Made by a program: the position numbers and the translations under genes. A stretch of DNA of 64,000 nucleotides, taken from Pegea sp. RAD2-039 (taxonomy: Eukaryota > Chordata > Thaliacea > Salpida > Salpidae). The notes under the pieces are model-generated. The model did no database searches. It was not told where the DNA came from and saw only the letters and a program-made list of their open reading frames with translations. Location: assembly GCA_034620365.1 (NCBI GenBank), contig JAQGEQ010000186.1, forward strand, positions 372,001-436,000, given 5' to 3'. Of the stretch, positions 24,501-38,275 are shown one piece after another (the first letter of the stretch is position 1; every line of letters begins with the position of its first letter).

Positions 24501-27500
24501 CCCAAAAACAAAACAAAGATAAAAAAAAGATGCAAGGAAAAGATTACGTTAGAAAATTGTGATTCAAATTTGAAAGTTAGATCAATTGAAGCCAATTGAA
24601 AAGCAACAAGTAACAAATAGTTGCAAATATCAAAAGTTATTTCTAAAACCTGCAGATGCCATATACAATTGAGTTTTTGATAACTAAAACGTTAAAGTTA
24701 AACGTCTGGATAATTGAAAGCTTGAAGAGGTTTGAATGCATTTGAAATAGACCCAACCTCAATTACAGCAATTGTAAAATATAAATAGTTCAAAGGTGTT
24801 CTAGAAGTGGCTTAGAAGAAAAAAAAACACCTCAAGCTTGTTGATTGAAAGATAATTAAGATAGATTAAAAAGTAGACTAGAGGCTTGATAATAGTAATT
24901 ATTATGAGTTGAAATATTGTATAATAAAATATTCATTTAATTTGAAATATTTGTAGGAAGTTAACTTAATTGAAAGTTAAAGATTATCTGAAAAATCGTT
25001 CTTGTTTAGAAAATAAATAGTTGCTCTTTAAACGAGATTCGATCTTAAGATTAAGATTTTGATGAATAAAATGAAACAAAACAGTTGAAAGGAGATTATG
25101 AAATATTCAAATTGAATAGACTCAAGAGTTTGCAGGTAGCAAATAACTCTGAGTCTTGTTTATTGATGCAAAAAACTTCTTTCTTGTTTCGTTCAAAAGA
25201 TAAATTTTCGTAAATTAGTGAGAGAAAAAGAAAAAAAAAGAAAACTGAAAGAAAAAAAAACGAATTTGAAGCTGTTAGAAGCTACTGACAGACAAATGAG
25301 ACGTTGCAGCTAAATAATTTCAGATAAGGTTTTGTGATTTGTCTTTCTGACGAAACAGAATTTATTTTCGATGATTAGTAACTAGTGATTGGTATTTTGT
25401 AGATTTTTTAAATACTTAATATGAATATTTCATGATTGTTTATTTTGAATTAATGTGATATAAATAAGGAGAAGATGAAAGGAATTCTCTTGCTAATTAT
25501 CATATCAGCAAACACAATTGCTGCTACATCGGATGATTTTACACCAACTCAGCCGACATTCAGTGGTTCAGGTCCCGCGGAAGACGAAGTCGAAACACCG
25601 ATGTACGACAAAGTCACAAGTGAACGAGACAAACTAGGAAACCAACTAGAGGCGACTCCATCTTTGAATCTGATGCCGAACACGGATTTAATAGAGGATT
25701 ATAGTGATGTGGAAGCCGTGGAAACAAGTTCTAAAGTAGAAGACTTTCTGCTTGAAGAAGAACAAGCTTCTGGCGCTGGTGGTGATGAATTTTCAGGTTG
25801 GTTGATTTACTTAGCTGTTCGATGCGATTCATTGGTCTGTTACAGAACTTGGAGGCTGTTCGATGTATTTCAAGTTACCTTCGTCGCTTCAGTGTGAACG
25901 CGATCAAGTTGCTAATGATAATTTCAGAAGACTTTATAGCGAAGGTGATCTTGATTGTGATTGGTCGATTTTATGCAAATTTGTTGTTGTAGTTTTAGCA
26001 GCTAAATATGATGTTGAAAGAATAAGATTGAATATTGAAGATACTAGAAAAGAGATGATAGATCAACAATCCTTGTATCCGAGTCCACAAGTGATTAAAG
26101 AATCAATTAACACGGTGAGTTGATTGAATTTGAAAGTGCTTGAAGTAGTTGAAAGTGTTTAAACAGGTTCAACATTTGAAGCAAGAATCTCAAAACTCTA
26201 ATGAAAGAGTCAACCAACTCTATCTTCAACTAATTCATGAGATTGTAAACAAAAGAGACAATCAATTAGATTATGAGAAACTAAAAGGGAAAATTCTTGA
26301 ACAGCAAGTTGTGTATCATCAACTACAGGTAAGTGATGTAGACACAAATTCCTATGGTTAGTTGTCAAATCAGTTCTTATCACCCAACTAGACGAACACA
26401 TGATAAGTTGTGATGGTTGCTATGATAACTTCGAAGTATGCTTGTTGTGCCTAGCAACAAGCCTGTGGCCTACTACCTTATCTTTGATAAATCTCAAGTC
26501 TTGTTGAGCAGGAAAACCTCACAGTCATGAGTCGATATACGAAACAATTAGAAGATACAACAATACACCAAGCAGCAAAATTAGAAGCTCTTGAAACTGA
26601 TCAAGGTCTGATGAGGAAGAAAGTACAATTGTTGGAACAATTATGCGCAGTGAAAAGTGAAAAAGAGGTTAGTGGTAGAAATTGTCGAATTATTTGATGA
26701 CAAATCTCATATTTTCAAGTTGGAAGGAAACAGAGGTAGTGAGGTAGTTGAGACGAGTACTGTGGGTAGTGCGGAGACTTATGGAGTTTCTATGATCCGT
26801 AATTCTCGTGTGATAGCAAAAGGTATGTCTTGATGAAGATATGAGAAGACATTTTGTTTGAAGTTATGTGGCGTAGTTTTGGAAAAAAATAAAATATTTT
26901 CTTTTAAAAGATTGAAGGTTAAGGAGTTATTTGAATGTGTAAATCTCTATAAGCTTAGGTTTAGTAGTTACTTCAAGTAAATAGTAGAATGCGGTTAACA
27001 TGAAAACACGCAGTAAACGTTAGCTAGCTAGCCAGTTAGTTTGCAGTGTTTCTACAAACAAACAATTTCAACTTCTCACTATTTGTATACAAACATCTCT
27101 ACAGGAAACTTCAAGAACTGTAATGATGTTCAGAAGTACGGACATCATAAGAGCGGTATTTATAGACTCCGTATTACTGGGGTTCGAAGATCTGTGAAAG
27201 TTTGGTGTGATCTCGATCTAGTGAGTTGATGATGTAGATACTGGATCTTTGATCCTTGATTTTTTAGGACCCTGGTGGATGGTTAGTAATCCAAAGAAGA
27301 AACGGGATGAAGATTGATTTTAATCGAAGATGGAGTATGTACAGAAAGGGATTTGGGAGACTACATGATGAGTTTTGGCTAGGTGAGTCCTTATTTGATG
27401 ATGAGTAGATCTTAAAGTTGATGATTAGGTCTTGAAACTATCCATCTGATTACAAATACATCCCGGATCGGATACAAACTCCATATAAGATTTGAAGATT

Positions 27501-30421
27501 GGGAAGATAATGTTCGAATTGCTGAGTATCAAAGCTTCAAAGTGAAAAATGAAGCGAGTGGATACCAGCTTCATCTAGCACACTACAGGTAAGCTCGAAA
27601 TCACTCAAGCGGAACCAAATAACCGGAAGTTAACAGTGGAAATGCCGGAGATAGTATGTCCCGGAACAACTATCAGCGATTCACGACTAAAGATGCAGAT
27701 AGTGACCGCTTCTCGGGCAACTGCGCGTTAAATCGACGAGGTGGCTGGTGGTTTTCTGCTTGTGGTGATAGTAATTTAAATGGTAGATATTACAAGTAAG
27801 TCACGTGCTTTGTAGTCACGTGATTCGACGATGACGTCATATATGCTTTCAGTCAACCGGAATATATCAGCGAGACTTTAGATGGCATATTTTGGAACAG
27901 TTGGCATGGCAACCACTACTCACTCCGCAAGGTTACCATGATGATACGCCCTAATGACTAACAAGGACTTTTGTAGGGGCGTGCCCTTATTTTATTCACA
28001 AAATCATCGCACTTTTTTTTCCTTTCTTTTTTTTTTGAGTGATTTTTGAAACGAAATAAAAATTGATATTTGAAAAATTGTTGTTTCTACTCACCGAGAT
28101 AGGGAATGCAGGGAAGGCGGATGTGATTCATGTGAGATCTTAGGAACTTTCTGTTCTCATCTTCTTTTACTAAAGAGTGTAAACGCTCAAAAGTGCTTCG
28201 ATGACTTTTAGGCACCAACTGAAATATTTGATGACGTCATAGACGCGATTAGTCGCGAGAAGGACTTACAGCCCAGGTTTGAGTTAGTCGATAAATTGAT
28301 GAGCTTGTTAATGATTGGATGACTGCCATTAAACTGTGGAGGTTGTTTAATTCCATTAATTTCTGTGAAAAGATTTGAATGTAAAAAGTGACATCTGTTC
28401 ATGTTGACTTTTCAAAACAACTTTTATAAACTAAAAGTTTCATTCAAGATAGAGGAAGAAATAAGAACTAAACTGGAAAATATATTTGATAAATAGACAA
28501 TTGTATATGATATGCTTTTGTACCTTAAATATTTAGACACATATTTAGTTGCTGCTAAAAATAAGAGATAATTTTCCATGAAAACACCACAAAAGGTAAT
28601 TAAGTTGGTTTTGAGTTACTAAATTGGTTATGAAAAGTGATAAATGATGTCTTAGAAAGTTGATTATTGTTGTCTATTTCATGAGTTATCAATAAATTGA
28701 AGTTGAAAGTAAGAGGTAGATGATACCTTGGCAATCTTGATGAAGTGGATTATTCTTTCCACTCTTATCTTCAGTGAATTTGCGTTTAGTATTTCACGAA
28801 TAACCCAAAAACTAGTCTAAAAAAAAAAGGAAAAAAATCTTGAAAAGTGAAATTAATTAATTTGATTGGTTAAAAATTATTTTAAAAATTTTTTAAGAAA
28901 TGAAAATCTTGAGTTTTAAAACACAAAACCCTTTAGTGTTTATCGGATGTAGAATTTGAAGTTAAAAGAATACTTTGATGTATCAAAAATCTTCTAATCT
29001 CTTCAGATTAGACTAAATGGTAGAAAATTTTGCAATTACCAACAAAGCAAGCTTACAAAATTACTTCACGAAAATTGAAGATGAAAAAAACGTTGACAAA
29101 ACGGAAAGTTAGTTGATGATGAAGTTGTTTATTGAAAGCTGATCAAAATGAAAGATCTAAGATGACTACAACAAGATAATCTCTTCAAGTTGACTCATGT
29201 ATAAGATAAGGAAATAAAAACAAGCAATGAGCTAGGTAGGTATCTAGTACACCACCATACATCAATCAATTTTATCTTATAAAGATTTTTTTCGTGATTT
29301 CACAAGAATTCTAATAACAAACAATTGTATCCGTTATAGAAACGCCTATTCACGCGGAGTATAGCGCCCACGTGTGGTTAGAATTTGATGAAAAAGTCAC
29401 CACTTGGTGGCGCTATTGAGGAGATAACATGTTTTTATTTGTTGTAAACACATGATGAAAATGTAATTGTTTGGAAGCTATACAGAGTCAATTAAAGGAA
29501 GTTTTAGCGCGATTTATTGGGTTGCTTTGTAACAACTGGCTGTGAAATGTCGAAATGGAAATCGATTTTGTGTTTTGTGATTGTGTAAAGTTGTTTTGTG
29601 ATGAAATTAAACTTTGATCTTCGAAAATAGGAAAGTTTGAAAATAATATTTTTTTGATGTTTAAATTAGAGGATTGAAAAAATGGAAATTGGTGGAATAA
29701 ATGACATGTTCCAGTTGATAAGAATTTAAATTGCTTTAATCGAAACTGAATTTACATTTTTAGCATTTTATTTCATTCAAAAACAGAACTTTTCATCAAA
29801 ACAACAAATAAAAAAAAAGAAGTAGAAAAAAAAAGGAATTTGCTGAAAGAGAATAATAAACGACAGATGAAAGTGTTGATTAAATAATTAGGAAAAGTTT
29901 AAAAATATCTTACATGATTAAAACGTCTTGTCATGGCAACTACATTCGGCGATAGCTTCGATTTCTCTTTCTTTGTCCAACCACAACAGGAAATCTCTTC
30001 TGGTTTAATTTGTCGAAAAATTGGAAAATCTAGTAAGGTAAGTTGTCTCTAAACAACAAAATAATTGTTGATAAATTATATGAAAGAATTTACTGTCATA
30101 TAAATAGTTTTGAAATTTATAAGATTAAAAGATCAAAAATATTTGGATTTTTTATCACCAATAAAATTGTGTGAAAGATAAATAAAATAAAATTAAAACT
30201 TAAGTAGTAAATAAAACAAGTTTATTGTTAGCTGGCTTAGTCTGGAATAACATCACAAGTTGGTTGTGAGTACAAAGAAACTTTTGTCTAAATATTAAGA
30301 TGATTTAAGAAGAAAAATATTTCGAAAATATCCTTACAGCAAATTCTTCAGGAGTAACCTTTAAAAGATCAAACACGACAGCATCAAATCTTTTCATCAA
30401 ACTTTTATTTGTATTTCCCAT
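21569..30421 (-). CDS. RALGPS1/2-like: RalGPS: Ral GTPase exchange factor with RasGEF and PH domains
   Basis: Promotes GDP/GTP exchange on Ral; the PH domain targets membranes. Exons found: 30421-30338 (start MGNTNKS, then [17 protein letters not shown]), 30029-29914 ([16 protein letters not shown]), 28816-28727, 28362-28270 ([15 protein letters not shown]), 28218-28095 (LPCIPYL), 24203-24072 ([14 protein letters not shown]), 24010-23917 ([15 protein letters not shown]), 23869-23802, 23751-23670 (HRKSRSLGK), 23260-23063, 22610-22386, 22287-22206 ([18 protein letters not shown]), 21989-21894 ([16 protein letters not shown]), 21845-21657, 21604-21569. All joins keep phase, except that a small exon (3n+1 nt, the SQITL segment of the family) must lie in 30030-30337 and was not found. 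The PH domain closes with [19 protein letters not shown]. Exon 22610-22386 has an unusual basic run. Intron 28094-24204 contains a whole gene on the other strand. Confidence 0.93.
21784..21800 (+). promoter_or_regulatory. CTCF-like motif inside a RalGPS exon
   Basis: CACTAGATGGCAGCACC fits the CTCF core consensus CCASYAGRKGGCRS. It overlaps the codons of VLPSSDKPE. Similar sequences occur at 21891 (CACCTGGTGGCGCTC, at an exon end), about 23016-23031 on the minus strand (CCACTAGAGGGCAG) and 29397 (CCACTTGGTGGCGCT). Binding is not shown. Confidence 0.35.
22690..22960. repeat. Short tandem repeats in a RalGPS intron
   Basis: Intron 22611-23062 has about five copies of a 16-bp unit, caactaaacaaacaaa (about 22700-22775), and four copies of aacaaacagaagaaat (about 22895-22950). 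The units are unlike the dynein arrays. Confidence 0.8.
25475..27961 (+). CDS. Secreted fibrinogen-domain protein with acidic linker and coiled coil, nested in RalGPS
   Basis: A lectin- or angiopoietin-like secreted protein; the family binds glycans or receptors outside the cell. Ten exons join in phase: 25475-25796, 25846-26114, 26167-26328, 26512-26667, 26720-26822, 27105-27220, 27268-27382, 27429-27588, 27637-27795, 27853-27961, giving 556 codons. Order: signal peptide (1-18), acidic Ser/Glu-rich segment to about 107, a Cys-containing helical part, a coiled-coil region (about 195-300), and the C-terminal fibrinogen domain (about 338-556). The domain shows [33 protein letters not shown], calcium-site DADSD then [16 protein letters not shown], and [20 protein letters not shown]. 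It resembles angiopoietin-like and ficolin-type proteins, but the N-terminus has no collagen repeat. An X-box-like GTTGCTATGATAAC lies in intron 4 sequence at 26416-26429. Confidence 0.93.
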
Positions 30422-33400
30422 TTTTACCTAAAATCAAAATTAAATATCTGGATTTGATAGATGAATAAAAAATTTTATTTTAAGAAAAGCAATTCTTGAT
30501 ATTTGAATATTTAGAGGTTTTAAAGAGAAAATGAAGTTAAATGGTTTGCTTTATCTTATTGGTATTGACAATCAGTAAATTCAATAATCAAATATTTAAA
30601 ATGCAAACTGAAATAATAAATATTTAAATAGCTAATGATGAAATATGGATTTAAGTGTTGCATAAAACCAAAATTAGGAAATTTTAAACTTAAAAAACTT
30701 AAATTTAAAAATCAAAAATAAAATAAAATTAAAAATTAAAAATCTATAAATTGATTAATTTTACTTAAAGATAAACTCAATAATATACTTGATGTAAAAC
30801 CCAATAATATTTTCAAGATATTTTTGTGCACTTTAGTTCATATATTAAACTTGATATAAACATCTTACTAATCTAAATTTATATAATCAAATTATCACAT
30901 AATCTACTTTATAGCTTATTGATAAAAAATTTAGAAAAAATTCTTTAAATTTTATAGAAGTTTTATGATTCATATATTTTATGTAAAAATCTCACTTCTT
31001 CACTAGAATTTTCATCACAACAATTTCCTTCATAGTAACTTGCCATGATTAAAAAAGATTCTTAAATAACTCTTTAAAAAAATATCATTAACTTTTAGAT
31101 ATCCTTGTATCAATAAATATTTTGTATTTATGAATCACAATCTTATTATCTTGATTAATAAAAGAATTTTATAACAATACATGTTAATAAAACAATATGT
31201 TTTAGTAAAACTTTACAAAGGATAAAATAATAATAATACTTATCAAGTTTATATAAACAAACTATATAAATATTTATTTAAATAGACATTTATAAAATGT
31301 TAAAGCTATAAATTAGATATAAAACTGTTAAAGTATTAGATTAAGGAAATGAAATAATTGAAAAATTGCTATTAATATAATTTTATAGTTTCTTCTGTTA
31401 AATATAATGAAGACAGTAAAAGTAAAAACAGCTTTTTATAGCTAAACTTTTTTAAATATAATAAATTAGTCAAAAGTTAAAGAAATTTATTTAAATAAAT
31501 ATTAAATTAATTTAAAAGATAATAAATGAAAACATAATAAGTATAAAAGAAGCTATAAGCAATAAAATTACAAACTAATATATATAAGTTAAATAAAAAA
31601 CATGTTATATGTTACAAGTAATTAATTATATACAAGATAAAAAGATATTAAAGTTAGAAATAATTAAATTTTTTTATCAAAAACATACTTCTCATAGCAA
31701 ATTCTTCAGGAAAGAAAATACAGAGATGATAATATATTCGAAATTCAAAACTTTATAAAATTATTTTCAAATTATTACAAATTTTTAATTTTTTAAATCA
31801 AAATCTATCGACTGAAAAAATCAAAAAATGAAATTTATAAAATATATCCCTTAAAATAAACCTTCTATAACTAGTAAGACAAAAATAAAATTTATGAAAA
31901 TACAATTTAAATAGTAGGTGCAGTCAGGTGAGAACTTAATTGAATTAAATAAGTAACACCTTATATTAGTGATTTAAGTAGTTTTATTAAAAAATATTTC
32001 AAAATGTTTGCATAAGTTATCCTAGGATAATAAAAAGTTATCATATTGCATAAGAAGATTCACAAAAATTTGTTAAATTTAAAAGAATTTATAAAATTAT
32101 TCAAGAAATTGCAGTTTTGAAATATCATAGATTCTTTGTAAAAACATAAATTGTTTGAAATATTATTATTTATTTAACACATGGCAAATAAACACATTAA
32201 CAAATAACAAATGTAACAGCTAAAATACCTCAGATAATTATAAGTAATCTAAAAAAATAAGTATATATAAGTTTAGAATTCAAATTAGAAAATAAGTACA
32301 AAATATTAATGTACAAAGTGAAATTGGATAAGGATGAACACTGTTAAACAAAATGTAGTAAAATCAAACAAATCGTTTGGAAAAGTTACAATCAAAACAA
32401 AAAAAAAAGTAAAGAAAATATAAATAAAAATAATAACAAAAAACTTAATACAACATCTTTAAATTAACTTTTAAACAGAAACAAGTAATTAGAATAAGTT
32501 TTATTCGAAATAGAAAACAAATTATTGCTGCAAAATTTATATTAGTTTGAACAATTAGTAGCACCAACTAAGTCAGCATCTTATATTTCAAATGTAATAA
32601 TTTTCATCTAAATGTTTTTGTGATTGTGTGAAACCATGAATCCGAAACCAGTGTTACCAAACCAAATTTTTTAAAAAATTATAAAACTTAATTTGAAAAA
32701 TAGCTGTTTAAAATTATTGTTCAAGCACTTAATTACGCTGTAAACATTATAATTAATGTTTTTCGGGAAAATATATATGTTCTGTGATGTAATCTTTTAC
32801 TGCGTCTAACAATTAACCACTATTTTATCTAAAAAGGTTTTTAGTCGCTTGATATTATTTAAGGAAGACTTTTTACATAAGTACTCTATAAATAGCAACT
32901 AAATTTTGATTACATTTTATGGATAGTTTTTCAAATTAAAGTATCGACTTTGTTAATGAACAAATAATAAAATACTAGAGTTTGTAATTATTTCATAAGA
33001 AGTAGTAGCAAAATACTTTAATAGTACTAAAAATTATCTAAATTTTGTAGAAAGTAAACTTATTGTCAAATTACAATTAAAATTAGATTATAGATTGACT
33101 GATTAAAACATTTATCACACAGAGTTAATTAGAACGTTAAACGTCACTTTACAAATTTTTTTTATTAATAATATCTTCAAAATAATAGTATATATAGTAT
33201 ATGTATTTTAAATTAAAAAAAAACTTGTTTTAAATTTACAAAAAATAAAAATAGTAAAAAGGAAACACTAAAGGAACCCAGAAGCTTTACAATTTGAAGT
33301 AAGTTTTAAAAGCTAGGAAATAATCTCATTAAAATTTTTATCACGTGAAAGGTTATTTAAAAATCACTTTATTCAATTATTTTAAGTGGCTTTAATTGAA

Positions 33401-33987
33401 TTAAAAAATAAGATATTTTTATAATTTAAACTAATTTATTTTTAACTCTTATTATTTTTCACATAATTTTTCATACACATAATAAAAATCATCAGAAACT
33501 TAAACATATAAAATCTAAATAGGTATTTATTATCTAATTAAACAAAAAATAAAGGTTATTCCATTGACTTTTTGTCGTAATTTGAGTTTTAGTTTTGAAA
33601 GCTCAATAAATAATGAATTAAAGTCAATTAAATTTTAATTCAAAGAAACTTCATCAGCTTACATTAAAGAAATTTCAACAAACATCAAAGATTCTTTCTT
33701 TGAGAAGTAGAAGTATTGATCATAGTTTATCCAAACCACAATCTTCTTCCAAATGACGCGAAAAATTCAAACTTAACTCGATAACTTAATTCTGCTGATA
33801 GAAATTGAATTTAATTCGTATTTTGAGAATTAGCTAAAGGACTGTATCTTGAAAGTAAAATATTTTAGCCCTAAGAAGACTAGTAGATAGTGAAGACATC
33901 ATTTGTTTAGATTTTATGTTATACAAAAAAAACGACACAAAGAAATTATTCAAAATTACTGCATCTTTATTGTCTTAAATAAAAGAA
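30422..33987. other. AT-rich intergenic DNA
   Basis: Very AT-rich stretch upstream of RalGPS, with an acceptor TTTTAG just 5' of the RalGPS ATG (about 30428) implying a 5' UTR intron. No other gene, repeat or RNA seen. Confidence 0.45.
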
Positions 33988-35733
33988 TTAAGAAGACTTC
34001 AAAGGAATCATATTTCGTCTATCAGCATGAACTTTCCTGATGTTTACTTGCTGTGTTTAAGAGATAAAAAGTTTTTAAAACTCTAAATACCTTTTACCTG
34101 TTACTTTGAATTATCGTTTAAATTATCTAACTCTGAGCTTGTACATCTTAAATTATTCTTGTTCATTGTCTGATCCATTTACTAGTCTGGAAGTTTCTTT
34201 CGAAAACAATCAATTAATAAAGTGCTTTAAAAAATAAATATTGCTGAAAGAAAAATAACAACAAAATTGGCTTTTTTGGGGCCATTTCAGTTTTGTGCTA
34301 TATAATTTTCTAGATTTGTAATAATTGTTTTATTGACTACACAATTATTAGCTTTCTGCATTTGACTTTGTAACTTTAACTTTTAAAATATTAGAAGTAT
34401 TTTTCTGTTAAAAATGAAATATTTATAGAACTTTATTTTCTTGTAATAATTTAAAATTTCGATTTTAAAATTAAGTATTTAATTATAATAGCAACATTAG
34501 AAAGTTAAAAAAGTAACTTATTACAGAAATTCCTTCAATAAATTCAAACGTAATTTCTGTGATAGGTTCATGAAGCGATGAGGAAGGTCTGATTACAGCT
34601 GCAAATTTAGTGTACCAGCAGTTTTTACAGCCTGTTGCATCAAATTTCTTCGGTTGTGTCACATTTGCTAGAACCTCCTGTACACAACCTGCAAAGTTAT
34701 TTGGTAAAAAATTGAATAAATGAGGGACTTTGAATTTTACGAAAAAATAAATTAAGATAAAATTTGTTTATATTTATAACTAAATTAAAGAAAAAATAAT
34801 CTAAAATTTGATGATAAAATTTCCAGTTTGTTTTAAAGTAGTATTTGTTAAAAATTCTGGTACAACAGCTTTGAACAATAAATTTATTAATCCTTCTACT
34901 CTGGAAGTTCTAACAAAGAAGACTCAGTCTCCTTAGAAAACAAGATTGGTCTCACTACTCTTAATAAAAGTCACTAAGAATGATCTGTCTGTTACTAGAA
35001 GGTCTTTTAGTTTATATTTAAATATCAACTTCAAAAGAGTTTAAAGAAGTTGGATTGAATTGAATTGAAATCATTTGTTTAATTCACTGAAATTTTTTTG
35101 GATTTACAAGAATTTTAAAGTTATTTTTACAAGATTCAGTCTTTTCAAAGATTCGATTAAAACCTGATGATAAGCTTTTAATTTTGGTTACAATCAAAAT
35201 ATTTTATGTAATTGAATTTTCAAATATGAATGATGAATATAATTGCAGTTTTAGCAGATAGTAAAAGAAATCAAGATTTGAAAATCGAGGACTTTGTAAA
35301 CGAAAAATACTAAACTAAACAAATCTTCGAGAAAAACTTTAGAAAAAATCATATCTTAGAAGTATGATTCAATAAGATTCGATGAAAGAAGTCAGTTTTG
35401 TGTAAAATCTGGTTCAAAGTGTTTGAAGTAAAAAGGAGTCTTTTTTATTACTTGGTACTAAACTTGATCCCCAACAACCTTAAAATGTTAGTTGGAAGAA
35501 TTGTGAAGCAAAACTTTTTACACAAAACCTACTTAACTTTACAAATTCTTATTTTTTATGATACTAATAGTGACTCTTTTAGTCTCTTGAAGCTTTTACA
35601 CAGAAGATCGTTTTCTTGGAAAATGTTGATCCGTTGTTCAGGGACTTCTTCAGTTCTTCGGATTTCTCCGAATCTAATTAATTGATTTTGATTGAAGTAT
35701 AAAGCTGTCCACACCTTGGTCCACTTGGGTCAT
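33988..35733 (-). CDS. Small unidentified three-exon gene, 81 residues
   Basis: Exons 35733-35715 (MTQVDQ), 34688-34525 and 34050-33988 join in phase to 246 nt with one start and one stop. The middle exon is the best supported: acceptor TTTGCAG, donor GTAATA, and a protein-like reading CVQEVLANVTQPKKFDAT, then GCKNCWYTKFAAVIRPSS and ITEITFEFIEGIS. The last exon reads QVNIRKVHADRRNMIPLKSS and stops. The Met exon is the weakest part. No signal peptide or membrane segment. I do not recognise the family. It lies upstream of RalGPS on the same strand, about 3.6 kb away, so it is probably independent. Confidence 0.5.
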
Positions 35734-36403
35734 TTTTTTGATAATTTTTAACAGAAAGAAAAGAGAAAATATCAGCTTATCAAAATAAAAACCAGCAAAT
35801 TGTAAGAAGATCAGATACAGGTTGATAAACTTAGTAAATAAATAACAATCTTAATATACAAAATAGATTTTAAAGGGACTTTCTCTGTACTGTTCACGTG
35901 ATCACTCAAAATAAACAGTTCTTTTAATTGTTTTTAAAAGAGAACATTAAACATTTCTTAAATCACATTTATTTGTTTGTTTTCTAAAAACTTTAATAAA
36001 TTAGCTTTCGAAAAAAAGGATATTAACTCGGGTTCTTCTGTTTACTATACAGGCGCTTAACAATTAACAAACGGCGCCATGCTAGTAGAACAACTCTAAT
36101 AAATCAAACTTTGAAAAGAATGTGGTGAAATTTTGATCTTCTTTGTAAAAAAGATAAACTTTTATCTTTTACAGGTCTATAAAATCTCAAAGACATTTTA
36201 TACATAGATCTTATGTTTGTTGATTGAAAGTTTTGTTAATTTAAAAACTTTAATCACAATTATATGTTTTTCAAATAATCTTTGGTTTTATTTTAAACTT
36301 TAAACTAATCTAAAATAATTCATAGAACTTTTTGCTATTAATTTTTCTCAAACAAACAAAATAATTATAATATTATAAATATTATAATAAAAGATAACAT
36401 TAA

Positions 36404-36755
36404 TCAGAGCGAATTTTGTTCTCATACCATACAATTAGTACATGGAACCAGCTGCCATCAGACATTATCATGTTAGAATCACTCGTGTTGTTCAAGCAGA
36501 AGTTGAACCGTTATAACATTGCCAGCATTGTCATTTCTAAACTGTGATTTTTTCCTTTTTTATATTATTAACATTCTATGTAATTGTTCACTGTTATATG
36601 CTTTGAGGACTACCGAAATACCAAGTGTTACATCTTTTGCTTTCTATATTTCTGACTAAATAGATGTTATTCGTGAGAATGTGTGTTAGCGAGAGGTGCT
36701 CTCTTCAGGTACCCTCCTTCGCATTTATTGTAATAAATAAAAAATAAATAAATAT
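36404..36755 (+). mobile_element. 5'-truncated non-LTR retrotranspos on (LINE) with reverse-transcriptase C-terminus, 3' UTR and 3' hairpin, copy B
   Basis: An open stretch (36404-36547) reads SERILFSYHTISTWNQLP then SDIIMLESLVLFKQKLNR and ends at a TGA. The pattern WNxLPxxI...S...FKxxL is the usual C-terminal end of jockey/CR1-type LINE open reading frames. It is followed by a short 3' UTR, the GTGAGAATGTGTGTTAG sequence, hairpin GAGGTG/TACCCTC (36693-36698 with 36710-36716), and an (aata)n tail. Everything upstream of the C-terminus is missing, so the copy is dead. Confidence 0.7.
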
Positions 36756-38275
36756 TTTTAATTAAACAACTCAATAATTCTTTTCTTTATCTTTAAGTTT
36801 GAAGATCAAATCAAGTTTGTTAAGAAAAAGCAACGATAATCTTATAAAGCTTCTTTTCATAAAAAGTAAATCAATAAATAAAACAAAGCTGAGTATTTGT
36901 CGTTAACTTTTATTTCAAGATTTGATTTTTATATTTCAAACAATTCAATATCACAGACAGAAAACAGACTATAGATAACTATTTTTTAATCTATTTTTTT
37001 ATTAAATGATGAAATTAAACAATTTTTTTAGTACCAGTTTGTGTCATATAAAATAGTTGTGATTACAACTGATTAGAATTTAATTATGGTGCTTTTCCAA
37101 GTATTAGCAATTGATGTTCATATAATTACTCTAAATACATAATAAACTTTATAATGTCTAAACTGTAATAAACAAACTTAATTTTAGTAAATAATTAATA
37201 ACAGCTTTTTTCGAGGAAATTATTTAATTCTTATCTTCAATTTAAGCAACAATTTTTTAGATTATAAAAACTTGAAGCAAAAGTTAATATAATTTTTTTA
37301 CTTCAACTTCTATAGTATTTACTTATTCAAATTACTTGAGAGTTAATCTGATTAATTGCTGATGATATTTTTTTATTTTTTGAGCAGTAAGTTGTCTGAT
37401 GTCCTAAAGATTCTTTAATTATGATTTTAAAGAATTTTTCTAAATAAAGTTTTTGAATTCGGTGTTGCAGACTGAGAAATTTAAAAATCAATTTGATGAA
37501 TTCATTAAATTTGCATTTTTAAAAATAGTATTTATTATATATAATAAATCTCTAATAACACAAATGATTTTTTAACTAATTTTTTAATTCTAATTTTTGA
37601 AATAGAAGAACAACTTAATAAAGAGATTTAATTTCTGTAAAACCTTAAAGTTGTTGAAGGCATCTACGTTGTATAAGTAAAAGCTGATAAGGTTTATGTG
37701 TCTTCACCATAAAGTTTATTCTTGAAATTTTGAATAAATATTTACAACGATTTTAATAGCAAGTAGTTTGTTCCAATTAATGTTTCATAAATCTTTTAAA
37801 TGTTGAAATTATTCAGAAAAAAGAATATTTTTCAATAAAGTAAAAAGTTCACCAAATGATTTTGAGTATAAAAAATATTGAAAATGAATTTTTGTACAAT
37901 TATTGTTTTTTTTTCCTCAAGAAAGCCAGGAAACTTTTGTAAATAAATCTAAATAAACTATAAAGTGAGAATTTATAGAAAGTTTATTTGTTTTAAAAAT
38001 TTCTTTAAAAAGTCAACACTCCAAACACTTCTTGAGAATTTTGCTCGCTGATAAATTGTCCAACAGATTTGAAAAAAAAAAGTTTTAGTTGACAGCGCTT
38101 TCAAAAGTCAGTTTTCTTTTATTTGTTGTCGAATATTATCAAAAATTAAACATTTTTTTGAAGCTTGATTTTAGTTTGATGAATAATTGTAAAAAATATT
38201 TTATGAAATGATGTATTTGTAAAATAAATCAGATTTTATTTCCATGACTTTAGTTTAAAGCTCTCTGAAGTAATT
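36756..38275. other. AT-rich intergenic DNA
   Basis: Nothing recognised between the LINE fragment and the lysine-rich gene. Confidence 0.45.

Noticed and set aside
35398-35685. 95-codon plus-strand ORF (MCKIWFKVFEVKRS...)
   Set aside because: No homology recognised, no splice context, lies in AT-rich intergenic DNA; chance ORF likely.
36036-36080. Near-palindrome GGCGCTTAACAATTAACAAACGGCGCC as a transposon end
   Set aside because: No partner terminus or target duplication found nearby; too short to assign.
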